Shown here piece after piece: positions 46,265 to 57,599 of a stretch of 64,000 nucleotides of DNA. Positions within the stretch are counted from its first letter, which is position 1. Every line of letters starts with the position of its first letter. This DNA comes from Microcebus murinus (Eukaryota > Chordata > Mammalia > Primates > Cheirogaleidae). Location: assembly GCF_040939455.1 (NCBI RefSeq), contig NC_134113.1, positions 13,564,501 through 13,628,500 on the forward strand, given 5' to 3'. The position numbers were made by a program, and so were the translations under genes. A model generated the notes under the pieces. That model was given only the letters and a program-made list of their open reading frames with translations. It was not told where the DNA came from and ran no database searches.

Positions 46265-46400
46265 TCTTCGTGTGGCCAAGACTGACTTGACCCAGGTTGC
46301 ACGTGGGGTTATGGGCAGAGCCGGGGCTTGAACCTGCGGCTTCTGTACTAGCCTGAAGCTGTTCCTCTTGGGCAGCGCTGTGTCTGCTGCTTTCCAGGAG
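46265..46400 (-). repeat. MIR 5' half
   Basis: 'gttatgggcagagccggggc' and 'ttgaacctgcggcttctgta' fit the reverse MIR 5' half ('gcagagccgggattcgaacccagg'). Confidence 0.6.
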
Positions 46401-46814
46401 CTGTCACCTTCCTGCTTCCTCCTCTGCACAGCAGATGGTGCCCCGAGAAGGAGCCTTCCCTGCTCTCGGAGCCTCTGGTGAGGAGGCCCCTCTTAGCCAC
46501 CGGAGGTGGCACCCTGGAGGCCTGTGCGGGACGTGAGCTGAGCTGGATTATCCGTGTTTGCTATAATGGGAAGCGGCCCCGGGAAGAGAAAGAAGTACAT
46601 TTGTATGCAGCCAGTCAGATGGAGTTAAAATAAACGCAGCGCTGCTCAAACTACACACCGCCAGCACATCACAGGCAAGACAGACCAAAATGGAATGCTG
46701 ATTTTTTTTTTTCTCACTCTTGTCTTTAGAAACCTCCTTTCTTGCCGCCCACCTGGTGCTGTTAGCTGTGAGGGGCAGCCCTGGGTCCACATCCATTTGC
46801 TGATGGATGTGCTT

Positions 46815-46990
46815 TTCATTTATAATCTGTGGGACTCTTGGGGGTGTCCCTTTTCTGAGCTGTAGTTCTGTCGTCTATAAGCTGGGCATGTTAATGCTAG
46901 CTCATAGATTTTTAGAGTTAAAGTGATGTGTGAACGTCAGGTGCTTTGCACAAAGGCTTGCACAAGTTAAGCATTCACTAGCAGGTAGGT
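46815..46990 (+). repeat. MIR element
   Basis: 'ctgtcgtctataagctgggc', 'taatgctagctcatagattt' and 'ttaagcattcactagcaggt' fit the forward MIR 3' two thirds. Confidence 0.55.
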
Positions 46991-47204
46991 GCCGTTGAGG
47001 TCAACCCCAGCGCCATCATGGCCATTGCCTTGTTGACTTTGGAGGGATGGGATGATGTGTATGATAAAGTGCCCAGTCTGGAGCCTGGCCTGTGGTCATC
47101 TGTAAAGAATGGAAGCTGTCGCAGTATTGTGGGGTAACTCAGAGATCTGAATAATTCAGCAAATGCCATAAAGCTAGAAGATTTCGGGACTCAGAATCTT
47201 CTCC

Positions 47205-47370
47205 CAGCCCTACCTCAAAATGCCGGCATTGCCTTGGGCAAGTCGCTTTACTTTCCATGACTTCACCTTTCTCATCAATCAGATGGGGCCAACTCAGCAT
47301 TCTGCGATATTGAAAACAGATAACAGAAGCGCTCATTAGCTCAGTGCTAGAATGAAGCAGGCGTGGGATC
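47205..47370 (+). repeat. MIR element
   Basis: 'cattgccttgggcaagtcgc', 'tttactttccatgacttcac' and 'ctttctcatcaatcagatgg' mark forward MIR. Confidence 0.7.
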
Positions 47371-47464
47371 GATGCCTGTCGGATCCGAGTTGCTGGTGGC
47401 ACCCACATTGCTCTTTCTGGAGTGAAAGCTCCCGGTTCATCAGAAGAACTATACATTGTGCACG

Positions 47465-47640
47465 ACCTTTAACTCCGTGATACGCTTTTTAACTCGGTGA
47501 TTTCATTTTTAGGAAAGTACTGTCCTCAAATATATATTCTAAGAGAAAAGGTTCTAAGAGGGGGCTGGAATAGATCCTGCAAGCATCGTTCATGACAGCC
47601 CTGTTGAAAACAGCTCAAAGTTGAGGACTCCGCACAAGAG
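47465..47640 (+). mobile_element. L1M/HAL1-type fragment
   Basis: 'tttaactcggtgatttcatt', 'tttaggaaagtactgtcctc' and 'catcgttcatgacagccctg' match an old L1 ORF2 end ('actcagtaattccacttctaggaa ... ttcattgcagcattgtt'). Confidence 0.6.
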
Positions 47641-47789
47641 TGTTGTCGTCAGGGGTGTTTTGGGGTGTCGTCACCGTAGAGCCCTCTGTGGCTGCGAGGT
47701 GTGTCAGATGCATGGACAGTGTACGTGGTTTTCTAATCTGTGAGGTGTCCCACGCTGATGAGCAACGGTGGTGGCCACGACTCACTGTT

Positions 47790-47920
47790 TTGGCTGGGGA
47801 CTGGCCAAGGTTTCACAGCCGCGAAGTGCCAAAGAGAGGATTTGAACTCAGTTTTTCTGTCTTCTGGGGTACTCCTGTCTGTGAGTCCCCCGCTTTGGTG
47901 ACAGTCAAGGCACTGCCCCC
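47790..47920 (-). repeat. MIR 5' half
   Basis: 'ggccaaggtttcacagccgc' and 'agaggatttgaactcagttt' fit reverse MIR. Confidence 0.6.
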
Positions 47921-48789
47921 GAACCTCTGTGTGTCTGGCCGTGACCTCAGGGACCTCGTGGCAGTGCCAGAGAAGACCCATCTTGTCAAGATCCGGAGCT
48001 GCTTAGATTCCACCTAAGTGATTCCTTTAGCAGCAAGCGACATTCGGCCGAGGGCGCAGAGCTGGCAGAGGCCGAGAAGGGGGGTGTCGGAGGTGAGTAG
48101 CGAGGATGTGATGCGGAGGGGGTGAGGAAGGCAAGGAGGCTGGCTGGAATTTTACCTTTAAAGGCAATTCTGTTTGCAGACAGGGACCAGGCAGAGATCT
48201 ATGGGGACCTGCACAGACGCGTTATTGCCTCTGCCCGGGCTTCTCTGATGGGCACCGTGCCCCACAGTCCTGGTACTTGGGGACTCAGGCTCAGTTGAGG
48301 CTTCTCAAGGCTTGCTCCACCCCCAGTCCCCACAGCCCCGACAGCTGAGAGTGCTGCTCACAAGGGCCATCGCAGGTCTCTGGGACAGAATGCTCAGGAC
48401 ACTTCTGGTCCCGAGAAGGCACTGGGTGAGTGCTGGTTGCCTTTCCCCTTCCTGGAGTTGAGGCAGGGTGAGGCCTTTTTAAGGCATATGGCAGTCATCC
48501 GGCCAGAATTTAGGGGAAAGTTCCCAATTTCCAATACATTCCCACTGTCTGCACACCCATGCTCGTGTGGATTACAGGGCTACCTATGGACAATATGTAT
48601 GCATCTTTGGGAATCTTAGGGTGGAACTTGAAGAGATGAGATACCATTATGTATTCCACTCGGGTTATTCCTTCCTATTTTATAAAGTCATTATAGTCTA
48701 TGATAAAAGAAATGAGAGTTAATAAAATGGGGAATCAGACATGTGGTAATTCCTGAGATTGAAGATCTGGAAATTTGACGATTCAGTGC
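47921..48789. other. Intron without a named repeat
   Basis: 48020-48130 is G-rich with some CpG. No gene or repeat signal is seen. Confidence 0.45.
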
Positions 48790-48966
48790 TTTAGTGTCCC
48801 TCTGCGAACACGCTTTAGCGGCATCTCCTCACTGAGGATAAAATTTAAATTCAGCCTGGCACACAAATCCCTTTCAAGACTTGGCCTGCACCTGCCCCCT
48901 CGGTTAGCTTCATTTTTCTGACATTCTTCTTTAACATTCTGGAAGGCACGCCTCAAACAACACGTG
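48790..48966 (+). repeat. L2 LINE, left part of a split copy
   Basis: 'gaggataaaatttaaattca', 'gcctggcacacaaatccctt' and 'acttggcctgcacctgcccc' match L2. The copy stops at a MaLR LTR and continues at 49834. Confidence 0.65.
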
Positions 48967-49423
48967 TGTATTAGTTTCCTGTTGCTGCTGTAACAAATCT
49001 CCAACGAACTTAGTGTCTTAAAATAATACAAATTTATTCTTTTATAGTCCTGGAGGTCAGAAGTCCAAAATCAGTTTCACTGGACTAAAGTCAGGTGTCA
49101 GCAGGACGGGTTCCTTCTGGAAGCTCTGAGGGGACAGTCTGTTTCCATGCTTTCTTTGGCATGTAGTGGCTGCCTGCATTCCTTGGCTTGTGGCCCCTTC
49201 CTGCATATTCAAATTATATATCACTCCAGTGTCTGCCTCCATCATTGCACCTGCATTTCCTGTGACTCCTGCCTCTCTCTTATGAGGACTTTTGTGATTA
49301 TGTCAGGCCCAGCCGTATAATCTTCCCGTCTCAAGATCTTTAATCCTACCCACAAAGTCCCCTTTGCCATGTAATGCATCTCCCACAAATTCCAGGAATT
49401 GCCACAGGGACATCTTTGGAGGA
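48967..49423 (-). mobile_element. MaLR-type LTR, left part, split by a younger LTR
   Basis: It begins 'tgtattagtttcctgttgct' and continues 'gtcctggaggtcagaagtcc', 'cattccttggcttgtggccc', 'tcttatgaggacttttgtga', 'aaagtcccctttgccatgta' and 'ccacagggacatctttggag'. The remaining few bases of the element lie beyond the inserted LTR at 49810-49833. Reverse orientation, non-coding. Confidence 0.8.
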
Positions 49424-49809
49424 TGCTATTAGTCTGTCTTGCACTGCTAGAAAGGAACACCTGAGGCTGGGTAATTTATCAAGAAAAGAGGTTTATTTGG
49501 CTCACAGTTCTGCAGAGTGTACAAGAAGCCTGGCGCCAGCCCCTGCTTCTGGTCAGGGCTTCTGGGAGGTTCCAGTCAAGGCGGGAGGGAAAGAGGGGGC
49601 AGGCCTGTGCCACATGGCAAAAGCGGGAGCAAGAGGGGAGGAGATGGGGCCAGGCTCCTTTAAGCAACCAGCTCTCCTGTGAGCTAATCAAGTGAGAACT
49701 CACTCAGTATTGACACCAAGCCATTCCCAGCAGGCCCCACCTCCAGCACTGGGGATCGCAGTTCAACATGAGATTTGGAGGGGACAGTCTCCAAACCATT
49801 ATATCATCA
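49424..49809 (-). mobile_element. MST/THE1-type LTR (ERVL-MaLR), nested
   Basis: Reverse copy of about 386 bp: 'tgctattagtctgtcttgca', 'gaggctgggtaatttatcaa', 'gaaaagaggtttatttggct', 'gtgagaactcactcagtatt', 'caacatgagatttggagggg' and 'ctccaaaccattatatca'. The ends correspond to the TGATATGGTTTGG start and CAGACTAATACA end of this LTR group. Solo LTR without internal sequence. Candidate flanking bases gagga and ggggg are not a clean duplication. Confidence 0.85.
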
Positions 49810-49833
49810 GGGGGCATTACTTAGCCTGCCACA
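49810..49833 (-). mobile_element. MaLR-type LTR, right remnant
   Basis: 'gggggcattacttagcctg' and 'ccaca' complete the outer LTR ('catctttgggggccattattctgcctaccaca') that was cut at 49423. Confidence 0.7.
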
Positions 49834-50215
49834 ATGTAGCCCCCAGTCCTTGTACCCAGTGTTCTCACTGCTTAGGACACCTCTCCTTGCCTTGTTTGCC
49901 AGGCTGACTCCTATTCGCCCTCCAGAACCCAGCCTCAGCGCCTTCTCCTCTGTAAGAAGACAGCCTTGGCCCTTCTCTCTCCCCCGCTCCTCTGTCCTGG
50001 TAATCTGCCCCTCTTCCTTGCTTATCTGACGTCTTGGGCCCACACCTATGGTGACATTTATCATTCACTGTGTCGTTAATTGTGCATTTATTTGTCCATG
50101 TAGCCCTGGGGGTCAGGGGTTGCACTGTATCATAGTCCTCTTCTTTCCCCCACCACTCAGACCCAGGGCCACATGTGGCAGGCACTGTGTGACGGATGCC
50201 CAGGAAGCCGGCGAC
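49834..50215 (+). repeat. L2 LINE, right part of the split copy
   Basis: 'ttgccaggctgactcctatt', 'cgccctccagaacccagcct', 'cagcgccttctcctctgtaa' and 'tggcaggcactgtgtgacgg' continue L2 in the same direction as 48790-48966. Confidence 0.7.
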
Positions 50216-50644
50216 CACAGCAGTAGCCACGTCCCCCACCACGGAAGCGTCCCAAGGCCCTCCGTCCTGGGATCCTCTTTGGCCTGCAATTGCATTTCCT
50301 CCTGGAACCGCAGGACGCTGGGCTCCAGCGTGTCAAGGTCCCGTGTTTTCCTGTCCCGTCAGCTGTCTAATTCCCTCTTTGTTGGGCTGCAGTGGATTAG
50401 CCTAAGTAAAAGTGAATAGACAATTTCCCATTAACATTTATATTGCTTTTCTTTTCTATTTCTCGGTGAGGCTCTGAGGACAGGGATGGCTGCAGAAAAT
50501 GTTCTTTCATCTCAGTAACGTCCCTGTTGGGGGCTAGCGTCCGGCTTTTTGCTGGGATGTGGAGGAGAGTGGGTGTGGTGGACTCAGGGGGCCCAGGAAA
50601 AAAATCAAGGCACAGAGGTCAGTCCAGAAGGGGCCAGGCAGATG
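50216..50644. other. Intron without a named repeat
   Basis: No signal recognised. Confidence 0.4.
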
Positions 50645-50850
50645 CAGTAAATGGTTATTATGAGCTGAGTATTGTTCCAAGTGCTTTAATTTTATCTCCT
50701 TGACTTCTTAGAACAACCCTGTGAAATGTAAGCACCATTATTCTCTTGAGTTTTATAGATGAAGAAACTGAGGCTGAGAGAGGTACTTGGCACGTTCAAG
50801 GTCACACTCTAGCAAGTGGCCTGGGCTGTGCAGCCCGCTGGTGACCACCT
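50645..50850 (-). repeat. MIR element
   Basis: 'ggttattatgagctgagtat', 'agaacaaccctgtgaaatgt', 'tttatagatgaagaaactga' and 'caaggtcacactctagcaag' are a well-kept reverse MIR. Confidence 0.9.
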
Positions 50851-51194
50851 TATTGATGGAGAGGCACAGTCCCTCTCCTGAGGTGCTCCTGGCCTGCAGG
50901 TGGTGTCTCAGCTGGCACTGAAGGGTGGTCAGGGGACCCACAGGTGGTCAGAGGTTTTGAAGGGCATTCCACGTAGAGGGAATAATAAAAACAAAAGCAG
51001 GGAAGTGCGAAAGTAATTATTTTGTTCAGGGGAGAGCGAGCAGCAATTCCTGGTAGTGTAGGTTTCTTTTAAGGTTGTAGGAAAGGTTGACAAGGAGCAA
51101 GAGATCTGGAAGGACAGGAAAGTACAGCCAGAGAGAGGATTTCCAAATCCACAGTTCAGAAGTGAGCAGCTGGAGGTGAGGATGACAATGAAGG

Positions 51195-51360
51195 CAGCAG
51201 TGTTTCTCAAGCTGTAATGGGCATACCAATTTCCTGGGATGTTGTTAAAGTGCAGGCTCTGATTGATAAGACTGTGATGGGCGTGAAAGTTTGCCTCTCT
51301 GACACACGTGCTCAGGCGATACTGACGCTGTCGGTACCCGGATCCCTCTGTGAGTACGAG
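51195..51360 (+). mobile_element. MER5 (hAT-Charlie non-autonomous)
   Basis: 'gcagtgtttctcaagctgta', 'gggcataccaatttcctggg' and 'gtgctcaggcgatactgacg' follow MER5. The right end has decayed. Confidence 0.65.
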
Positions 51361-51599
51361 GATGTGGAGGGGAGTGAAGGTGCCACGAGGTGTGTGGGTG
51401 GAGATGTTTGGAAATGAGGCCTTTACCTTGCTGTGGGGCCAGAGCATTGGGTGGGTCCCTGGTAGCGTTCTCCAGAAACATGGCAGCGCATGGAAAGGCA
51501 GATGGGGAATTGTGGGCAGAATCGTTCAGCAAAGTGGAGGAGGAAGCTGGAGTTGTGCAGGTGAAAAGGAGGCCGTCAGGCATAGAATGGTGCATCCAT

Positions 51600-51800
51600 T
51601 GCTGTTAGGCTCAACAGCATATGACAGTAAGTTCCCGATAACACTGGCGTAAACCAGTTTATGTTTATTTCTTGCTCACATCCAGGAAGCCAGGAGGGCG
51701 GCAGTGTAGGGTGGAACGGTGGTTTCATGGTGCCATTAGCTTTCCGCAGTCTTGTCTTCCTGTTTCGCCATCCTCGGCTGTAGGCCGAGGCACTTCAGCG
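51600..51800. repeat. Unclassified old interspersed repeat
   Basis: 'ttgctgttaggctcaacagc', 'taaaccagtttatgtttatt' and 'tcttgctcacatccaggaag' followed by 'gccatcctcggctgtaggc' resemble the family also seen at 38165-38345. Confidence 0.4.
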
Positions 51801-52224
51801 TCCGCTGTGGTGTTAAAGCAGAAACATCTTTGTTGTAGGTCAACAGCCAAGAAGCAGCCAGGGGGAAGGCCAAGTGCAGGCACATATCCCAGTGGGGAAC
51901 TGTCTCAGGGGGCCCTCCCCAGGCCCCACCGTCGTGCCTGGCTGCAGAAGCAGGGAGAAGATACTGCCTTTCCTCTGGCTGCTTTGCTCTCCTGACTGGG
52001 CAGGAATCTGTTCCTACGCAGAACAGGGAGGGTGGGCGCGGGAGCGACCTGGCAGTCCTTGCTGCATGTGGAATCCACGGTGAGAACTCAAAGGGGCAGG
52101 GCGAGGTGTTGAATTAATCAGGTTCTTAGGGGACGGTCCCTTGTGCTCATGGGTCTCCAAATCCACGTGTGTCCTTTGCTGTTGCTGTTCATTAGCATGA
52201 GCGCTTCTCTCTTCAGTCATAAAA

Positions 52225-52460
52225 AACCTTCCCAAATCCTTCTCATCCTACAAGATCCAGCTCTACTGCTACCTCCTCCAAGAAGTCCACCAGGGCTCTT
52301 TTATCAGAATCGATCCTCCATCCCCTGAACAGAGCATGGGACTGGCATCTCCTTCAGCCCTCCTGTCATGCATTGCGTACTTTATGTAGTCGTTTACACA
52401 CGTTCCTCTCTGGATTGTGGTGCAGCCATCGGCCCCCAGCATGGTGCGTGGTGCGTGCTT
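52225..52460 (+). repeat. L2 LINE fragment
   Basis: 'tcctacaagatccagctcta', 'ctcctccaagaagtccacca' and 'gattgtggtgcagccatcgg' fit forward L2. Confidence 0.65.
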
Positions 52461-52549
52461 AATTCTCACGACACTTTAGTTAAACTTAATGAATGGCGAA
52501 ACTTGAGTGGTGAAGCCTATAGTGATGGCACTGGGTCGTTTTCCCAGAG

Positions 52550-52722
52550 CAGTGACGCTCAACCCCGCATGCATCGTAGTCCCCTAGCCTTGTCACAACA
52601 CTCGTGTCCTCCCCCAGCGTCTGATTCAGCAGGTCTTGGGGGGCCTCAGAATGTGCATTTCTGATAAGTTCGCAGGTGATGCTGATGCTGCTGGTCCCGG
52701 GACAACCCTTTGAGAGCCACGG
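52550..52722 (+). mobile_element. MER5A (hAT-Charlie non-autonomous), full length
   Basis: It begins 'cagtgacgctcaaccccgca' and ends 'ccctttgagagccacgg', degenerate versions of the CAGTGGTTCTCAA inverted repeats. Inside are 'tctgattcagcaggtcttgg', 'gaatgtgcatttctgataag' and 'gcaggtgatgctgatgctgc'. The 8-bp flanks (tcccagag, tccttaag) agree at 5 of 8. Confidence 0.88.
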
Positions 52723-53794
52723 TCCTTAAGATATAGGACCGTGGATATACAGATTCCCCTCCGCCCCCTCCCCGGGAACCTGCAGTGTCAATCAGTCCTG
52801 AAAACAGACATGAGAATTAAATATAGGGAGATCAAGTCAATGCATGAACCAACAGAGAAACATTTGGGATCAAGGGTGCTTTGAAGTCTTGTTTCCAGTT
52901 TTGTTTTGTTTTTTTCCAAACAAATTTTCTGTTTCACCTAACTTTAAATGCTATTGATTGTAAGATGCATATTATTTTATGTAAAGCCAAGAAATTAAAA
53001 AAAAAAGCCTTCAATTAAACTGTGGCACAATGCTTTCCTTTCCTTTTGAATCTTTCTTTTATACCTAATGAAAAGAACCCTTTTAGACTTAATTAGATGG
53101 ATTTTTGTCATGTTTTATTGCTATGCCTGCATATACAGGAAAATACAGGCAAATATATTGGTTCAGGTGTTCCTAAACCTTCTTCACTTTGAGTCTCGTG
53201 CTTTGGAATCCCATTTCAGCTCTGTGCCATCCCTTTCCACGTTTCTCTGCATGCTGCCGTCCTCTGCACCCTCGTAAACATGCAGCATTTCTTGTAAGAA
53301 TCCTGCAAACAAGACACTGGAGCCCATTTGCATCTCTGTGGAGCTGGCTTCCTCGTGGCTCCGCTTTCAGGGATGTTGCTAAACACATCTCCATCTCATC
53401 CTGCCTCTTCCCACAGCCATTTGGTTCATAGTGGTGACTATTAAAAGAGACACTGCTTTCACCGTCACCACGATTTTCATGGAAGCCTCCAACGCCCCAT
53501 CCTGTGAGTCCCGAGAAGGCACCAGCAGTGACAGCTGTGTGACCGCCACCGTGTAGTCTCCAGTTATCGCTGGATGCTTCTCCATCTCAGAGACTTTAGA
53601 ATGTGAAAAGCAGTTGGTCTTAGAATCAGTAAACTTTTTTACATGCCCACTGTGTGCTGAGCACCCGTTTTCACTGTCAAGGGTTTTCACATAACCAGTC
53701 TCAGATCATGGTTCGGACAATGGCTCCAGGTCAGCCTTGGCAGGTCAGTTTTATAGAGGGGGACCCCGAGTTCCCATCAAACATGTGGGCAGAT
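52723..53794. other. Intron, AT-rich then mixed, no named repeat
   Basis: 52900-53060 is AT-rich with an A run near 52999-53008. No gene or RNA signal. Confidence 0.45.
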
Positions 53795-54015
53795 GGTCAT
53801 TCGCTCCTCAGATAGTGATGGAGCTCCTACTATGGGCCAGTCGCCATGCTGGGCGCTGGGGATGCTGGAGTGGACAGAGGTCCCTGGGGGCAGGGTAATC
53901 AGGAAAGAGAAACAAGTAAGACTGAATCAGGTAAGTATTGTGGAGAAGAAGGTAAGTCAGGGTATGCAGGCTAGCAGGGAAAGCATTTTGAGCAGACGCT
54001 AGAGTGAAGTTGGGG
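53795..54015 (-). repeat. L2 LINE 3' region
   Basis: 'gagctcctactatgggccag', 'gctgggcgctggggatgctg' and 'gggaaagcattttgagcaga' follow reverse L2. Confidence 0.7.
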
Positions 54016-54589
54016 TTCACACACACAGATACTAAGAGGATGCAGTTTCGAACCTAAGGACATTGCAAATGAAGAGGTCCTGTGGCAGGACTATGCTTGT
54101 CTTATCTAAAGAATAACAAGGATGCTGGTTGGGCTGGATGCTCAATAAAGGTTTGATGAATGGACAAGGCTGGGATGTAGCTGAGCTGAAATTTCCAGAT
54201 CTTTGGGTTCCAAGTCAAGGGTTTGTCCACATGCAGTTAAGTGTGAGAAGCTACTGCAGATTACACCTTTCTCTGTTTACTGGAGTGAGTTTAATCTTTT
54301 AAGAAACAAATGTCTTGATTAATTCAGCTCCAGTAGCGAGGCACAGCAGAGAAATATGCTCCTTGCTGTCACCATCGTGCTGCCTAAAAAATACTCACAG
54401 TGTCTGATTCCTGAGCAGCAGTGTAACCCACCCAGGTAAAGATAAGCACACAGGTAGGGTGAGAAGGAGGTGACAGAGGAACACAAACATTCCATCCCCA
54501 GTGCACGATCTCAAAATAGAACGTTGGACTTTCAACTCTTTCTCCTTTGAAGAACATTGTCGAGAGAAAGGCTCTGGCAGCACACCGCA

Positions 54590-54655
54590 GAAGAAAGACT
54601 GGAGATCTGAGTCTTGATCCCAGGCTGCCAGTAATTAGCCATGGGACTGTGTCCA
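54590..54655 (+). repeat. MIR 5' fragment
   Basis: 'gatctgagtcttgatcccag' and 'cagtaattagccatgggact' fit forward MIR. Confidence 0.5.
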
Positions 54656-55349
54656 TTAGGGTTCAGTTACAGACCACAGATGCGTAAGCTTGAGCAGAAA
54701 AGGAATTACTGCCATTATTAAGTGCCTTGCAGAATTCTAGGGGAGGCTAGAAGCACACAGAACCAGACCACCAAAAAACCCGTGGGCAGGAAGCCACAGG
54801 ATGACTCCTCACTTAAGGACTCTGCCGTGTCCACCGAGATCTGTGTGAGCAGGACAGACACCTGCTTTTTGGTACTTGAGAAGTTTGGGACTAGACTCAG
54901 GGCTCTAACTACAGCTGCCTCAGAAAGGAAAAATGTCCCTTCCTCATGCTTGCCAGCAAAGGGCAGAAGCAAGCAGTGCAGCCCCCACCTCCTCCTGATG
55001 TTCAGCTTCACCTCTCGTTGCATGCCCGTGCATGGCTTGGTGGAGACTGAGTTTCCCAGCAGGAGTCCAAGATGCAAAGGAGTTTGGAAAATGTCTAATG
55101 TGGCCCCCAGTGTGTGTAGGGGAATGTTTAAGGCAATCCCACTGTAGGCGGGAGAGGGCGAAGGGATGCAATGGGATCTGAGTTTTCTGCACTTCATTTG
55201 AACTGGTAAAATGTTGGGCCCACTAGGCTTTGATAAATCATGCATATATAATGTAATACCTAGAGTAACTATCCAAAAAGCTGCATTAAAAACCACCATA
55301 TGTTGATGAAAATGGAATTCTAAAAAATGTTCCAGTAAGCCACAGGAAG
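54656..55349. other. Intron, possibly old repeat, family unknown
   Basis: Frames of 141 codons (+, 54722-55147) and 212 codons (-, 54718-55356) overlap here, which argues against either being a gene. The text 'aaaaggaattactgccatta' and 'agaattctaggggaggctag' hints at an old interspersed element I cannot name. Confidence 0.4.
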
Positions 55350-55755
55350 GCAGCAAAAACCACTATGAGATGCCACTACAAAACCACCAGAGTGGCTAAA
55401 ATTAAAAAACAAAACAAAACTGACAGCATCAAATACTGCCAAGGGTGTGGGCAGCCATAACTCTTGTATATTATTGGTGGGAGAATAGAGTAGTTCATCC
55501 CCGTTGAAGAAAGGTCTGGCGCTTTCTTATAAAACCAACCGGACCTCTGCCCTTTGACTCTTCAGTTGCAGTAGTAGTAATTTGCCAAAACTGAAAGCAT
55601 CCCAGGTGTTCATCAATGAGAGAAGGAGTAAATAACTTGTATTAATATGATAGTATGTTCCTCGCTGTGCAATAAATAGAAGCAGACAACCGATGCATGG
55701 AACAACATGGATGAGTTACAAAAACTTTATGCTATAAAAGAAAGCTTACCCAAAG
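55350..55755 (+). mobile_element. L1M 3' fragment
   Basis: 'aaccactatgagatgccact', 'aaaaccaccagagtggctaa', 'ttattggtgggagaatagag', 'ccaggtgttcatcaatgaga' and 'catggaacaacatggatgag' follow the L1M ORF2 end with many stops and deletions. Confidence 0.85.
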
Positions 55756-56509
55756 GATTTTCCAAAACAAATGGTTGAAATAACCAGGGAGATGCTTGTC
55801 TTTTAAGGTCTGATACAGACACTTGTTACCCTCTTTTTTTTTTTAAGAGGTGAAATATGGGTGTAGAAGGAAGGAGAGAACTGCTCCCCTGGAGTCCACG
55901 GGAGCTGCCTAGAGATTAGGGGTCACCCGTCCCAGGCCATGGCTCTTCCTCGTTCCTTAAGTGTCTTCCATTGTCTTCATGTGAGAACCATTGAAGGAAG
56001 CAGTCCAGAAAGCAGGAGGAGGACAGTTGTTAAGAGGAGTCGTGGCCTTTGCAAATGCTTCTTAGAACTCAACCGTGATGGGCTGGGACACGCTGGGAAA
56101 GTTAGGAGAGATTAATGGGGCTTAGCAAATTTTTCCGTCCCAGTCCGTGCAGAGACGCATGGATGTGCGCAAAGAGGCATGTGTGTCACACGCTGGCTGC
56201 CTCGCGTGTCTCCTGCCATGTGAGGAGCCGTATTCCAGTCTTGAGCCCATGAGGTTTCTCACTGTGCAGTCAATATTTGCTGGTGAGAAATGAGCCCACG
56301 GGTGCTGGTGCGTCCAGTCCTCTGCTGTGCTCATTGTCTCTGTGATCAATGCCGTGCGCAGGGCTTGGAGCGTCAGGGCGACAACAAATCTATTCTTAAT
56401 TCCCTCCTCCCTCCCATCTTTTAGAAATGGGTGAAGCCATTCTTCCTGACCAGTAAAGCTCTCCTCCTCCTCCTCCCTCTCTCCCTCCCTCGCTCCAAAT
56501 GTCAATTGG
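55756..56509. other. Intron without a named repeat
   Basis: A pyrimidine-rich tract lies at 56456-56496 (ctcctcctcctccctctctc). A reverse frame of 171 codons (56122-56637) resembles no family. Confidence 0.45.
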
Positions 56510-56960
56510 ATTAACATTTTGCAGTTGAGGCAGGCGCCACGTCTGCTGAGCAGCGCGTGGCTGGGCTTTGGGAAGCAGCTGCGCGGAGCCTTTGTGGGGT
56601 TTCTATATTTGCTTTCCTTCGGTGACGTCCGTGGCAAATTTGCACTGCTCTCCAGCCCGAGGAGGATTTGCTCAACAGCCGGGCTGCACAGCGGCCCCGG
56701 GCCCTCCCGAGCCCAGGGCTTGGGGCCTGCTGCCCACGGCTCTCACGGAGCTTCCAGAACTGGCAAGGACCTGGCACGCGTGTTGGGGAGGTTCCAGGCA
56801 GGGTCCACGTGAGCACCTGCTGTGTGCCGCGTGGTGGCTCCGCGGTGCTGGGGAGCCAGGAGAGCCTCGGATGGAGTGACGGGCTGCATGCGTGGGTGGG
56901 GCAGCGGGAAGGGACCCGCGCATGTGGCAGCGTGTGATACCCACGGTGCCAGATGGAGAC
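56510..56960. promoter_or_regulatory. CpG-rich stretch with CRE-like site
   Basis: CpG dinucleotides are clearly denser than in the surrounding intron (for example 'cagcagctgcgcggagcc', 'gcggccccgggccctcccga', 'gcgtgtgccgcgtgg'-type text). It carries TGACGTCC at 56623-56630, 7 of 8 with the CRE core, and CACGTG at 56807-56812. It may be a small CpG island, an intragenic promoter or an enhancer. Overlapping open frames on both strands are expected from GC-rich DNA. No transcript evidence is available. Confidence 0.4.
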
Positions 56961-57249
56961 GTCCCCGAAGCCAGCCTCCGCGTCGGCTGCCTGTGTCACC
57001 GGGGCCTCAGGAGCGCTCATTCCCTCGCTTTTCCCTCTTTGTTCTCTTCTCTGCCCTCACCTGACGGGGAAGGTCCCTCTCCCTTCTTTTCTTCCTCCAC
57101 ACCACCTCCCTCCCGCCCCTCTTGCCTGTGGTCTCTAGTCCAAGGGCGTGGGGCAGTTACTGGGAGTGTGAACTTAGTGCTGGCTTCCTCAGGGGTCACT
57201 TGGATGGCAGACACCTGCCATGGGGTTGGTGGGGGCCCTGGGTAACAAC

Positions 57250-57460
57250 AGCGACCACTGAAGCTGCTAGCCCTTACGTTGACGTGGTTCTCTGCGTGTG
57301 CGCTCAGTCCTCAGGTGGGGGCTCTTAGCCTCAACGTATGAAGGAGGAAACTGAGGCCTCAAAAAGCCACTGGCTTGCTGCAGGTAACATGGCTCTCAGT
57401 GATGAAGCCAGGGTGGAACCCAGCGCTTCCTGGCTCCCGAATACACGCTCCTGTCCTTCA
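57250..57460 (-). repeat. MIR element
   Basis: 'atgaaggaggaaactgaggc', 'gaagccagggtggaacccag' and 'cgcttcctggctcccgaata' fit reverse MIR. Confidence 0.75.
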
Positions 57461-57599
57461 TGGGGCACCAGGATTCCCCAGGGAGCACCTCGCACGTGGA
57501 GCATGTAGGAGGGAAAGTTCTCTAATGTGCATTCTGAAAGGTGCATTCTGCCATCTAAAAGATTAGTTATTCATGTCACATTTCTCTGCATTTTGAGTC

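Noticed and set aside
54718..55356. Open frames of 212 codons (-) and 141 codons (+) over the same bases
   Set aside because: Two overlapping antiparallel frames with no family features; probably part of an old non-coding repeat.
56511..57020. 169-codon reverse frame in the CpG-rich stretch
   Set aside because: GC-rich DNA is poor in stop codons; at least four overlapping frames are open on both strands here and none shows a domain.
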